In this document: piece after piece, positions 43,995 to 52,105 of the stretch | Layout of the letters: each line of letters starts with the position of its first letter | Position numbering within the stretch: the stretch's first letter is position 1 | Origin: Thermoguttaceae bacterium | GTDB lineage: Bacteria; Planctomycetota; Planctomycetia; Pirellulales; Thermoguttaceae | Direction: 5' to 3' | Length of the DNA: 64,000 bases | Assembly (NCBI GenBank): GCA_017441605.1 | Contig: JAFRXD010000057.1 | Location: forward strand, 1 to 64,000 | Position numbers and translations under genes: made by a program | The notes under the pieces: model-generated | Databases searched by the model: none | Told to the model about the DNA's origin: nothing | The model's input: only the letters and a program-made list of their open reading frames with translations

Positions 43995-44453
43995 ATGAAA
44001 AAAACGCTACTGTGCCTTTGCCTTCTGCTAACGCTCGTCGCCTTCGCGACCGGCTGCGGCAAAGAGAAGCGCTGCGCCCTATCCGGCGCCGTTACCTCCA
44101 ACGGTCAACCGGTTCCGGAAGGCGTCGTCAACTTCATTCCGGAAAATCCGGATCCTTCGAAAGGCGTCGTCGCCGGTTCGTGCGCGATTACGAACGGAAC
44201 CTACGCGATGGGTCCCAAAGACGCCCAACTGCTTCCCGGTAAATATAAGGTTGTTGTCAACGCGTCCTCGACGATTCTCAAGAGCACCGGCGAAGTCATC
44301 GACCCCTACGACGTCAAAGACGGCAAGGTCGCTCCCGAAGCGGTCGATTTCGTCGATCTCGTCCCGCCTAAATTCGGGAAAGAGTCCGAGCTCTACGTCG
44401 AAGTCGGCAACCAGTCCAAAATGACGTTCGATATCAATATGGTCTCCGAATGA
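43995..44453 (+). CDS. Transthyretin-like lipoprotein
   Basis: A 152-residue lipoprotein with lipobox ATGC (Cys21). The body is a beta-sandwich of the carboxypeptidase-regulatory type: LSGAVTSNGQPVPEGVVNFIPE, GTYAMGPKDAQLLPGKYKVVV, then a C-terminal acidic tail. It is the counterpart of the lipoprotein at 40637. An aggaa site precedes the start. Function unknown; probably an envelope partner of the DUF1559 protein. Confidence 0.88.
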   Translation: MKKTLLCLCLLLTLVAFATGCGKEKRCALSGAVTSNGQPVPEGVVNFIPENPDPSKGVVAGSCAITNGTYAMGPKDAQLLPGKYKVVVNASSTILKSTGEVIDPYDVKDGKVAPEAVDFVDLVPPKFGKESELYVEVGNQSKMTFDINMVSE

Positions 44454-44483
44454 CCCTCGCGCCGTTTGGAGTCTAGCGCCAAC

Positions 44484-44518
44484 GAGCGTCTCCGTTTGGG
44501 AGGCGCTCCGCTTTTTTT
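44484..44518 (+). terminator. Terminator before the first PIN-like gene
   Basis: 10-bp stem with one G.U pair (gagcgtctcc / ggaggcgctc), 5-nt loop, then ttttttt. It is 31 nt after the lipoprotein stop. A covarying copy occurs before the second PIN-like gene. Confidence 0.85.
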
Positions 44519-44576
44519 ACCCGTTTCGTTAACTCGTTTTGTTTATACGCTTTTCAAAAACCTTTAACGCGACAAA

Positions 44577-44590
44577 CCTTGAAAACAAGG
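44577..44590 (+). promoter_or_regulatory. Conserved hairpin before PIN-like gene 1
   Basis: ccttgaaaacaagg, a 5-bp inverted repeat around aaaa, directly followed by the ribosome-like ggag. It is identical in sequence before PIN-like gene 2 (46054-46067). Confidence 0.55.
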
Positions 44591-44620
44591 GGAGTCTTTT
44601 CTGTTGATTTATGCAACTCA

Positions 44621-45859
44621 ATGGAATCAAGAACTTTTTACCTCGTCGATTACGAAAACGTTAGAGACGCTGGAATATCGGGAGGAGGAGTCAAATCTAA
44701 CGACCAAGTCTACTTGTTCGCGTCCGCCGGTTCCGGCGTAAACTTCAACTCGCAGAAACTTTATTCGTACGGACTAAAACATATAAATCAGGTTCTGTCC
44801 CCCTCGCTCGATCAATGCGTCGATAAATTGATCTTGGCGTATTTAGGTTACTTTATGGGGACGGAAGACCCTTTGACCAAATACGTTATCATAAGCAAAG
44901 ACAAGGGGTTCGATCCCGCTATTGAGATATTGAAGGGGTTAAGAAACGTTTCGATAGAACGAAGAGAACAAATCGCCCCCGAAAAAACGACCGCTAAAAA
45001 ACAAGATCCGGAACCGTCTTCAAAAACGGCGGCGAACAAACCGGACGCGCAACCCAAAAAAGCGACGGCGGAGTCTCCGGCTAAAACGAAGGAAAAGCCG
45101 GAAGCGAAAGCGCCCGAATCTCGCGTCGCTCCCATGACCCAATCGGAGTTCCACGTCGCGGTTCAAAGAGCGCTCGGCGAAAAGAAGTTTCCTCCCAACG
45201 AAGCCGGACCGATCGCCTCGACGCTCAATAAGTTGTACAAAACGCCGGAGTTTCCGAACAACGTCAAAAGCGAGTTGAAAGAGCGCTTTCCCAATTACAA
45301 TAAAATTTTCCAGGCGATTTACCCCGCCATAAGGGAGTACAAACAATCCGTCGAAGCGTCGGGGCAGTCGACCCCGCCTCCAACGGAAAAGCAAGAGGCG
45401 CCGGTCGCAAAAGCCGAGGTCTCGGAAATCAAACCGCCGCCCAAACCCGAATCGGCGCCTAAGCTAGAAGAGCCGGTCGCGAAAGTCGAGCCTCCGCGAG
45501 CGGTTCCCCAACCCGCGCCGGATCCCAAACCCGCGCTCGAGCGGCAAGTCCCGGAAGCCAAGATTGCGGAAGTCCCGAAAGTCGGCGACTCGCTGAGCGC
45601 GATCAAGCAAGATCTAAGCGCCGCGATCCACAAGGTCTTGGCGTCGTCGAACAACTACGAGACGCCAAGAGTCGGCAAAATCGCCAAGGCGATATGCGCG
45701 CGCTGCGGTCAAGACAACTTTTTAACCGTAGTGTTGAACGATTTGAGGGCGATCGACGAAGACGGGATCAATATGTTTTCGCTCATCGTCAATCCGGTTT
45801 TGATCGGGGCGCAAAGACGCGTCGAACAATTGAAGGAATCGGATCCGAGTTACCTCTAA
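44621..45859 (+). CDS. PIN-like domain protein, copy 1
   Basis: A 412-residue protein. The start at 44621 (MESRTFYLVDYENV) was chosen because the PIN-like fold begins there and the paralog starts the same way; the frame opens 14 codons earlier. Residues 1-110 form a PIN-like (NYN/PIN_7-type) domain with acidic residues at VDYENV (Asp10), DQCVDK (Asp64, Asp68), SKDKGFDP (Asp94, Asp98), arranged as in RNase-type PIN proteins. Then a Lys/Ala/Pro-rich linker, a small helical domain (about 175-260), a Pro-rich linker and a C-terminal helical domain (about 330-405). No export signal. It sits in a duplicated pair. Inferred: a nuclease, probably acting on RNA. Confidence 0.8.
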   Translation: MESRTFYLVDYENVRDAGISGGGVKSNDQVYLFASAGSGVNFNSQKLYSYGLKHINQVLSPSLDQCVDKLILAYLGYFMGTEDPLTKYVIISKDKGFDPAIEILKGLRNVSIERREQIAPEKTTAKKQDPEPSSKTAANKPDAQPKKATAESPAKTKEKPEAKAPESRVAPMTQSEFHVAVQRALGEKKFPPNEAGPIASTLNKLYKTPEFPNNVKSELKERFPNYNKIFQAIYPAIREYKQSVEASGQSTPPPTEKQEAPVAKAEVSEIKPPPKPESAPKLEEPVAKVEPPRAVPQPAPDPKPALERQVPEAKIAEVPKVGDSLSAIKQDLSAAIHKVLASSNNYETPRVGKIAKAICARCGQDNFLTVVLNDLRAIDEDGINMFSLIVNPVLIGAQRRVEQLKESDPSYL

Positions 45860-45963
45860 TCGCCGGTTCCTCGGAAGAAACAATCGCGCGTCCCGTCCCA
45901 AAGACGCGCCGTCTCAAAACGGTTTTCAAAAGGTTTTCGCGCCGTTTGGAAACCAACGTTAAC

Positions 45964-45995
45964 GAGCGTCTCCGTTTTAGAGACGCTCCGTTTTT
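45964..45995 (+). terminator. Terminator before the second PIN-like gene
   Basis: 9-bp stem (gagcgtctc / gagacgctc), 7-nt loop, then ttttt. Relative to the copy at 44484 the paired bases differ but pairing is kept. Confidence 0.8.
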
Positions 45996-46053
45996 AAAAC
46001 CGTTTCGTTAACTCGTTTCATTTAGTCATTTCAAAAGCCTTTAACGCGGCGAG

Positions 46054-46067
46054 CCTTGAAAACAAGG
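46054..46067 (+). promoter_or_regulatory. Conserved hairpin before PIN-like gene 2
   Basis: ccttgaaaacaagg followed by ggga, identical to the element at 44577. Confidence 0.55.
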
Positions 46068-46097
46068 GGAGCCTTTTTATAAGCCTATGCAACAATA

Positions 46098-47189
46098 ATG
46101 AGTTCCAAGACAATCTATCTCGTCGACTTCGAGAACGTTGGCAACGCCGGATTATCTAGCGAGGGAGTAGAATCTAACGACAGTCTTCGCTTGTTCAGTT
46201 CGGATCTAGCCAACGCCAAGATTGATTACAAAGCGCTAAGTTCTTTCAAGGGCGACGTTCATAAACCAATCGAGACGCCCTCCGCCGATCAATGCGTTGA
46301 CAAAACGCTTTTGGCGTACCTCGGCTTTCTCATCGCTTCGGAAGAACCGACGACAAAATTTGTCATTGTAAGCAAGGACAAAGGGTACGCGCCAGTCGTC
46401 AAAGAGCTAAAAAAGCTAAAGAACGTATCGATCGAATTAAGAGCGTCAATCTCCGGTAAAGAAGTTCCGGCGAGCGCTCCAAAAGCGGCGAAGAAGAAAG
46501 TTGTCGCTTCGACCAAAACCGCGACGGCAAAAAAGACGGTTAAAAAGAAAGCGACGAAAGCCGTCAAAAAAGCGGCGGCGAAAAAAGTCAAAACGCCGCC
46601 CCCAACTCCCAACCCGAAAAACCAATTTAAGAAGGATATTAAAAAGGCGTTGGCGAAAGCCAAATACTCGGACGCCCAAGTAACTCAGTTCGTTTCCTTC
46701 TTTTGTAGCCTTCTTCACCAGACCGGACTATCGAATCTTCAGGACGCTAAAAGCAAACTGAAGAAGAAATATCCCGCGCAGTACGAAAAGCTCTTTCAAC
46801 TCGTCAACCCGGCTATTGAGAAACTGAAAAAAGCGTCTTCCCAAACTAAGACAAAACAAAAGAAGTCAGGCTCTTCGACAGAATCGAAAGCCGCCGTTCC
46901 CAACCCGCCCGTTCTCAACAAAAAGAGTATGGGAAAAATTAGAGACGATCTTAATAAAGCGATATATAGTAAGCTCGGTTCGGAAGGTTTCTCGGTTCCA
47001 AGAATCGGTAAAATAGCTAGTATTGCGCTCGCTCAAATCGCCGAGCCAAACTATTTACAAAAAATTTGGGCGGCTTCGCAAAAAATCGACGATCCGGACG
47101 CTAAAAAAATGTACGAACTTATTAAACCTCTCGCTAGAGAAACGCGAAAAAAGATCGACCAATCAGGCTCCGAGTCGAACCAAACCTAA
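46098..47189 (+). CDS. PIN-like domain protein, copy 2
   Basis: A 363-residue paralog of the 44621 gene with the same three-part layout. The PIN-like domain begins MSSKTIYLVDFENV. Acidic positions Asp10, Asp64, Asp68 and Asp94 are kept, but SKDKGYAP has Ala98 where copy 1 has Asp98, so activity may be altered. A strongly basic linker (Lys/Ala/Thr rich) replaces the Pro-rich one; helical domains at about 170-255 and 275-355 correspond to copy 1. Base composition is more AT-rich than neighbours, a possible sign of transfer. A 3-codon frame ATG-CAA-CAA-TAA overlaps its start. Confidence 0.8.
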   Translation: MSSKTIYLVDFENVGNAGLSSEGVESNDSLRLFSSDLANAKIDYKALSSFKGDVHKPIETPSADQCVDKTLLAYLGFLIASEEPTTKFVIVSKDKGYAPVVKELKKLKNVSIELRASISGKEVPASAPKAAKKKVVASTKTATAKKTVKKKATKAVKKAAAKKVKTPPPTPNPKNQFKKDIKKALAKAKYSDAQVTQFVSFFCSLLHQTGLSNLQDAKSKLKKKYPAQYEKLFQLVNPAIEKLKKASSQTKTKQKKSGSSTESKAAVPNPPVLNKKSMGKIRDDLNKAIYSKLGSEGFSVPRIGKIASIALAQIAEPNYLQKIWAASQKIDDPDAKKMYELIKPLARETRKKIDQSGSESNQT

Positions 47190-47228
47190 ACTTCGCGCCG
47201 CCCTCCCTTTGAATCAAAGCCAAACGCC

Positions 47229-47870
47229 ATGAAGAACGGAAAACGCCCGGATCCGAACGCGATTCACCCGATCCCGGGTTACGACAAGGAGATCTACGTC
47301 AAGCCGACGATCTCGAATCCGAACGTCGTCGTCGGGGAATTCACCTATATCGCCGACGACGATTTCGAGAGCCATGTAACGCACTTTTACGAATGGCTCG
47401 GGGACAAGCTGATTATCGGCAAGTTCTGCCAAATCGGGTCTGGGGTCGAGTTCGTTATGAACGGGGCGAACCATCAAACGAGCGCGGCGACGACGTTTCC
47501 GTTCTTCTCGCTAGAGGGCTGGAGCGCGGATCCCCCGGCGCTATCGGATCTTCCGTTCAAAGGGGACACGGTAATCGGCAACGACGTCTGGATCGGGCAG
47601 AACGCGGTCGTCCTTCCCGGGACGCGGGTCGGGGACGGGGCGATTATCGGCGCGAACGCGGTCGTCGGGGGCGTCGTCGAACCCTACGCGATCGTCGTCG
47701 GGAATCCGGCGCGCGTTCTGCGAAAACGCTTCGACGTCGAGCTGATCGACCTGTTGCTTCGATTTCAATGGTGGAACAAAGAGATCGACGAAATCGACCG
47801 TCTTATTCCCCTGTTGACGAATAGCGACTTAGAAACGGTAAAGCGCGAGCTAAAACGGCTTTTAAACTGA
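47229..47870 (+). CDS. Vat/CatB-type hexapeptide acetyltransferase
   Basis: A 213-residue xenobiotic acetyltransferase (left-handed beta-helix trimer). Signature pieces are PNVVVGEFTYIADDDFESHVTHFYEWLGDKLIIGKFCQIGSGV, GANHQTSAATTFPF (catalytic His in NHQT) and the C-terminal IGNDVWIGQNAVVLPGTRVGDGAIIGANAVV. This matches streptogramin A or chloramphenicol acetyltransferases (Vat, CatB). It may modify a native compound rather than an antibiotic. It lies 39 nt after the PIN-like gene on the same strand and converges on kptA. Confidence 0.9.
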   Translation: MKNGKRPDPNAIHPIPGYDKEIYVKPTISNPNVVVGEFTYIADDDFESHVTHFYEWLGDKLIIGKFCQIGSGVEFVMNGANHQTSAATTFPFFSLEGWSADPPALSDLPFKGDTVIGNDVWIGQNAVVLPGTRVGDGAIIGANAVVGGVVEPYAIVVGNPARVLRKRFDVELIDLLLRFQWWNKEIDEIDRLIPLLTNSDLETVKRELKRLLN

Positions 47871-47884
47871 CGTTTCCGTCGCGC

Positions 47885-48430
47885 TCACTCCGTCTCGATC
47901 CTCGACAAATACCGCGCGGGAACGCGTTTCGTTAGCCAAACGCCGTTGGCGGAGAGAAAGAACTCGACCCCGTCCTCCGTCATCCTTTTGGCGTCGACTT
48001 GAAAGACGACGGGCTTTCCATGTCTTTTGCCGACGAGGGTCGCGGTCGCGACGTCGGGGGACAAATGAACGTAGAGCCTCGACTTGGGAATCAGTCCCTC
48101 GCCGAGGATCGCTTGGGCGTATTTCTCGCCGGTTCCGTGAAATAGGACGTCGGGGGGCGCGACTTTTTGCAACTCGACGTCGACGGGAACGGAATGTCCC
48201 TGATTGGCGCGAATTAGAGTTCGATCGTCGTTAAAGGAATAGCGTTGTTTGCCGTCCGCGCGGACGATCTCCTCCAACCGCTCCATTGTCAAGGGATAAG
48301 TCTTATTGACTCCGGCGATCAGTTCTTGGACGTCCGCCCAACCACGCTCGTCCAGGGAGATCCCGATCGTCTCCGGTTTATGCCGAAGAATCAACGCGAT
48401 AAATCTACTAATTTCAAGATCGGAAGCCAT
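47885..48430 (-). CDS. kptA: RNA 2'-phosphotransferase (KptA/Tpt1)
   Basis: A 181-residue enzyme that transfers an internal 2'-phosphate of RNA to NAD+, removing it from spliced or damaged RNA. Family residues are visible: SRFIALILRHKPETIGISLDERGWADV, ADGKQRYSFND, RTLIRANQGHSVPVDV, LFHGTGEKYA, and HLSPDVATATLVGKRHG. The likely catalytic Arg/His/Arg set is thus present. It lies 14 nt from the acetyltransferase, end to end. RNA repair after PIN-type cleavage is a possible context, not shown. Confidence 0.93.
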   Translation of the reverse strand: MASDLEISRFIALILRHKPETIGISLDERGWADVQELIAGVNKTYPLTMERLEEIVRADGKQRYSFNDDRTLIRANQGHSVPVDVELQKVAPPDVLFHGTGEKYAQAILGEGLIPKSRLYVHLSPDVATATLVGKRHGKPVVFQVDAKRMTEDGVEFFLSANGVWLTKRVPARYLSRIETE

Positions 48431-48677
48431 TGTTTTTTCTCCGTTTTATCGAGGGGCGCCCCGGCGAGTCGCTCCCGCTCGACGGGGCTTAACCGATTCC
48501 GTTTAGGAAATATTGCTCGTCCCGTTCGCGGTCCCTTGATTATTCGATATGTCCATACTGTCGAAACGCCCTCTCCGGCGTCGTTTCGTTATCGGCGTTA
48601 ATAACGACGGGAGGAGCGCTTGGACAATCGCGAAGTTCATTATACTCGCTTGCGCGCCGTTCCGGAAGGCGACGCGC

Positions 48678-50069
48678 TTATTTGCGGATTTTTCGAAGAA
48701 CGGAGGCGTATTTCAATTTTTGCGCCGCCTTGCCGATCGGATAAGACAGGACGCCGGACGCCAAACCGACGATCCGCGCGTATTTCCAATCAATAAGAAA
48801 TCCAATCAGAGCAACGGCGGCGACGACAATAGCCCAATACGCGAACAGAAATCGCGCGCTCGCTTTATTCAACTCGGCGACGACGTCGATTCCGTTCGAG
48901 GCATGGGGGGCGCTCTCGATAAACTCCGCCGCTCCGGCGGGGCCCGGGCAGGAGCGAAAATCGGCGCTAACCGCTTCGGCGGCCTTGCCATAGGCGGGGT
49001 CGCTCAGGATCTTCAGGACGGCGGCCCGGACGCCGCGGGCCGAATCGTCGGTTAAAAGCGCGCCCGCGCCAAACTCCATAACTCTTCTCGCCACCGCTCT
49101 CTGCTCGCTCGTCTGGGGGTAGAGGACCATCGGCGTCGCCATATACAAACTCTCGGAAACGCCGTTCATGCCGCAGTGCGTAATAAACGCGCTAGTTCTA
49201 GAGAGAACGTCGAGCTGATCGACGTAGGGAAAAACTCGAACGTTGTCGGGGAGCGCCCCCAACGACTCGCGGTCTATAGCGTTCCCGCAAGAAATAACGA
49301 CGTCGACGTCCAGATCCCGCAACGCCTCGACGCATTTGGCGTAGAAATCGGGTCTGTCGTTAATAACGGTCCCCAGAGAAATATAAACTAACGGGCGCTC
49401 CCTCGTTTTATCGGGAACGGCGGTTGAAAACACGGAGGGTCCCACGAACGCGTAGCGGTCCGAAAAGCTATCCGCGTAGGGCTGAAAACGCCGCGACGCA
49501 TAGACGACGCTATCGGTCCGATTATCGCTTTGCACCAGAGATAAAAGCCCTTTGACGCGATAGCCGCGCGGCTCGAGCTTTTTCAGCTCCCTCGACATTC
49601 TCGGCGTCCCGAGGATTATGTCCGCCAGCTCTTTGAGCGAATGTCTCATATACCGGGACGACAACTGATTAAAGGCGAACGCGCTGGTGGAAACAACCAT
49701 CGGGACGCGGCGCTTCAGCGCGCTCAGTTTTCCCCAGAAGCAAACGGAATCCGTATATACGACGTCGGGCTTGAAGCGCTCAAACTCTTCGTCGAGAAAG
49801 TCGGTCATACGGAGCGTAATCCGGAAGTCTATCATCGTCATTTCCGTAGTGGACGCGCTCTTCAGCCCGCGCGCTTCCCGATCCGAGAGTTCCCACAGAA
49901 ACTCGTCGCAGGAGACAAATTCCGCGCCCGTTGCGACGATTTCGGCTTTAAACCGGTCGAACGAATAGAACCTAACCCTATTCCCGCGCTTCGCCAGTTC
50001 GGCGACGACCGGGAGCATTGGATTTGTGTGCCCGCGCGCGGGAATGCAGAAACAAGCTATTCTTTTCAC
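48678..50069 (-). CDS. MGT-family glycosyltransferase with C-terminal membrane segments
   Basis: A 463-residue glycosyltransferase of the UDP-dependent GT1/macrolide type. The N-terminal Rossmann fold starts MKRIACFCIPARGHTNPM; the C-terminal donor-binding site is THCGMNGVSESLYMATPMVLYPQTSEQ, the family signature (His within THCG). Residues about 415-455 carry two hydrophobic segments, so it is membrane attached. It overlaps the upstream AbrB-like gene by 4 bp (ATGA), so it belongs to one operon controlled by that regulator. The acceptor is unknown. Related enzymes inactivate macrolides or make glycolipids. Confidence 0.88.
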   Translation of the reverse strand: MKRIACFCIPARGHTNPMLPVVAELAKRGNRVRFYSFDRFKAEIVATGAEFVSCDEFLWELSDREARGLKSASTTEMTMIDFRITLRMTDFLDEEFERFKPDVVYTDSVCFWGKLSALKRRVPMVVSTSAFAFNQLSSRYMRHSLKELADIILGTPRMSRELKKLEPRGYRVKGLLSLVQSDNRTDSVVYASRRFQPYADSFSDRYAFVGPSVFSTAVPDKTRERPLVYISLGTVINDRPDFYAKCVEALRDLDVDVVISCGNAIDRESLGALPDNVRVFPYVDQLDVLSRTSAFITHCGMNGVSESLYMATPMVLYPQTSEQRAVARRVMEFGAGALLTDDSARGVRAAVLKILSDPAYGKAAEAVSADFRSCPGPAGAAEFIESAPHASNGIDVVAELNKASARFLFAYWAIVVAAVALIGFLIDWKYARIVGLASGVLSYPIGKAAQKLKYASVLRKIRK

Positions 50070-50284
50070 GCGTTGTCTCCGTCTCGGTCGTCAAAAGCGA
50101 TCCCGAACAATTCCGCGAACGCTCCTTTCGGGGGAATGGCGATCCCGCGCTTCTCGTCGCCAAGAAGAAGCAGGACGTCGCCGGGCTTGATTCCAAAGAT
50201 CTCGCGAGCCTGTTTCGGTATAACGATTTGCCCTTTTTCACCAACGGTGGCGGTCCACGCGTATTGTCCTTTCGGCGTTTTCAT
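50066..50284 (-). CDS. AbrB/MazE/SpoVT-family DNA-binding protein
   Basis: A 72-residue swapped-hairpin DNA-binding protein. The family core is VGEKGQIVIPKQAREIFGIKPGDVLLLLGDE. Such proteins bind DNA as dimers, often their own promoter. The start at 50284 has a taggag site. Its last codons overlap the glycosyltransferase start by 4 bp. No toxin of the MazF type accompanies it, so it is more likely an operon repressor than an antitoxin. A near-perfect operator-like repeat sits over its promoter. Confidence 0.92.
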   Translation of the reverse strand: MKTPKGQYAWTATVGEKGQIVIPKQAREIFGIKPGDVLLLLGDEKRGIAIPPKGAFAELFGIAFDDRDGDNA

Positions 50285-50300
50285 TGTTCAATCTCCTATA

Positions 50301-50327
50301 AGTATGATTTGTACAACTAATCATACT
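50301..50327. promoter_or_regulatory. Inverted repeat, probable autoregulatory operator
   Basis: Perfect 9-bp arms agtatgatt / aatcatact separated by 9 nt, covering the -10 box and the expected transcription start of the AbrB-like gene. The position fits autorepression. Confidence 0.7.
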
Positions 50328-50348
50328 TTCTTTGCGCGAATATGTCAA
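50320..50348 (-). promoter_or_regulatory. Promoter of the AbrB/glycosyltransferase operon
   Basis: On the minus strand: TTGACA (complement of 50343-50348), 17-nt spacer, TATGAT (50320-50325). It is the closest to consensus in the window. Confidence 0.85.
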
Positions 50349-50357
50349 GGGGAAAGA

Positions 50358-50393
50358 AAAAAAGAGGGCGGGCGCTTTTCCGACTGCCCGCCC
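50358..50393 (-). terminator. Terminator of guaA (minus strand)
   Basis: 8-bp stem (gggcgggc / gcccgccc). On the minus strand it is followed by tctttttttc. It lies 44 nt after the guaA stop and only 10 nt before the next promoter's -35 box. Confidence 0.85.
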
Positions 50394-50436
50394 CTTCAAG
50401 CCATTAGGGACAATTTGACGCGTTTTAAAAAGAGGA

Positions 50437-51996
50437 TTATTCCCACTCGATCGTTGCGGGGGGTTTGGAGCTAATATCGTAAACAACGCGATTGACGCCC
50501 GGGACTTCGTTGATAATCCGCGAGGAAATAACGGCGAGGACGTCGTAAGGGAGACGGCTCCAGTCGGCGGTCATAAAGTCGGTGGTGGAGACGCAGCGCA
50601 CGGCGACGGCGGAATCATAGGTCCGCCCGTCTCCCATCACGCCGACGCTTCGCGCCGGAGTCAGCACGGCGAACGCTTGCGAGGTCTCGCGATACAGCCC
50701 GGCGCGCTTGATTTCCTCGACGACGATCGCGTCGGCGGCGCGCAGCGAAGCGAGGCGTTCTCGCGTTACCTCCCCGAGACAGCGCACCGCGAGCCCGGGA
50801 CCCGGGAACGGGTGGCGCCAGACGAACTCCTCGGGCAACCCCAGTTCGACCCCGACGCGTCGAACGTCGCTCTTAAAGAGCTCGCGCAGCGGCTCGATCA
50901 ACTCGAATTCCAGATCGTCGGGGAGCCCTCCGACGTTGTGGTGCAATTTGATGACGGCGGCTTGTCCTCCTTTTTTCCCGCCGCTTTCGATGACGTCGGG
51001 ATAGATCGTGCCTTGCGCGAGGAACTTCGCGCCGTCGATCTTCTTCGCCTCTTCGGAGAAAACGTCGATAAACGTTTTGCCGATGATTTTGCGCTTTTCT
51101 TGAGGGTCGGAGATCCCCGCGAGGGCGTCGAGGAATCGGTTCTCCGCGCGCGCGACGACCAAATTAAAGTCGAAATTGTCGCGAAACGCGTTTTCCACGT
51201 CCTCGATCTCGTTTTTGCGCATCATTCCGTTGTCGACAAAAATGCAGGTCAAGCGCGATCCGATCGCGCGAGAGACGAGCGCCGCGACGACCGTTGAGTC
51301 GACTCCGCCGGAAAGCCCGCAAACGACCCGATCTTCCCCGACTCGCGCCCGAATCGAGGCGATCGCCGTCTCGACGAAATTCTTCGGCGTCCAACTCCGC
51401 GACGACCCGCAAATCGATCCGACAAAGTTCGCGATAATCTTGCCCCCTTCGACCGAATGGACGACCTCCGGGTGGAACTGAACCCCGTAAAAATTCGCCT
51501 CGGAGCATTGAACCGCGGCGTTCGGGCAGGTCGGGGTCGAAGCCAGAACGACAAACCCCGGCGGGAGCGCCGCGACCTGGTCCCCGTGGCTCGCCCAGAC
51601 CCGGGTGGGCGAACCGATCCCCGCGAAAAGCGCGCATTCCTTCCCCTCGCTCGTTAGGGTCGACTCGGCCGGTCCGTACTCGCGCCGCTCCGCGCGCTCG
51701 ACCGTCGCGCCCAAGGCGGCGCAGGTCGCCTGCATCCCGTAGCACACCCCGAGAACCGGGACGCCTAACTTAAAGATTCGCGGATCGACCTTGGGCGCGT
51801 CGGAATCGTTGACGCTGGAAGGTCCCCCCGACAAAATAATCCCGATCGGGGCGCGCGAGGCGAGCTCTTCGACCGAAATATCGCAGGGAACGATTTCGCA
51901 GTACGTTTGATTCTCGCGAACGCGCTGCGCCAGCAGCTGGACGTATTGCGAGCCAAAATCCAAAACGAGGACGATCTCTCGCTCGGTTCGTTTCAT
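50437..51996 (-). CDS. guaA: GMP synthase (glutamine-hydrolysing)
   Basis: Converts XMP to GMP with glutamine and ATP. The 519 residues contain the class I amidotransferase domain with catalytic Cys85 in GVCYGMQ, His175 and Glu177 in QFHPEVVHS, then the ATP pyrophosphatase domain with the PP-loop [10 protein letters not shown] (around 227-236), and the dimerisation domain ending IEWE. Length and order are normal. It is transcribed alone, bounded by a terminator. Confidence 0.98.
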   Translation of the reverse strand: MKRTEREIVLVLDFGSQYVQLLAQRVRENQTYCEIVPCDISVEELASRAPIGIILSGGPSSVNDSDAPKVDPRIFKLGVPVLGVCYGMQATCAALGATVERAERREYGPAESTLTSEGKECALFAGIGSPTRVWASHGDQVAALPPGFVVLASTPTCPNAAVQCSEANFYGVQFHPEVVHSVEGGKIIANFVGSICGSSRSWTPKNFVETAIASIRARVGEDRVVCGLSGGVDSTVVAALVSRAIGSRLTCIFVDNGMMRKNEIEDVENAFRDNFDFNLVVARAENRFLDALAGISDPQEKRKIIGKTFIDVFSEEAKKIDGAKFLAQGTIYPDVIESGGKKGGQAAVIKLHHNVGGLPDDLEFELIEPLRELFKSDVRRVGVELGLPEEFVWRHPFPGPGLAVRCLGEVTRERLASLRAADAIVVEEIKRAGLYRETSQAFAVLTPARSVGVMGDGRTYDSAVAVRCVSTTDFMTADWSRLPYDVLAVISSRIINEVPGVNRVVYDISSKPPATIEWE

Positions 51997-52105
51997 TGAG
52001 TCAATCCTATATTATGTCGAGAAGCTCGGGACGCCTTACTCGACGTCGTTGTTCGCGCTCCGCTCGTCTTGGGGCGGATCTCAATCTAGGGATTTACATT
52101 GCGGA

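Noticed and set aside
50066-50284. Antitoxin of a MazEF-type toxin-antitoxin system
   Set aside because: The regulator is followed by a glycosyltransferase, not a small toxin, and no MazF-like or RelE-like gene is nearby.
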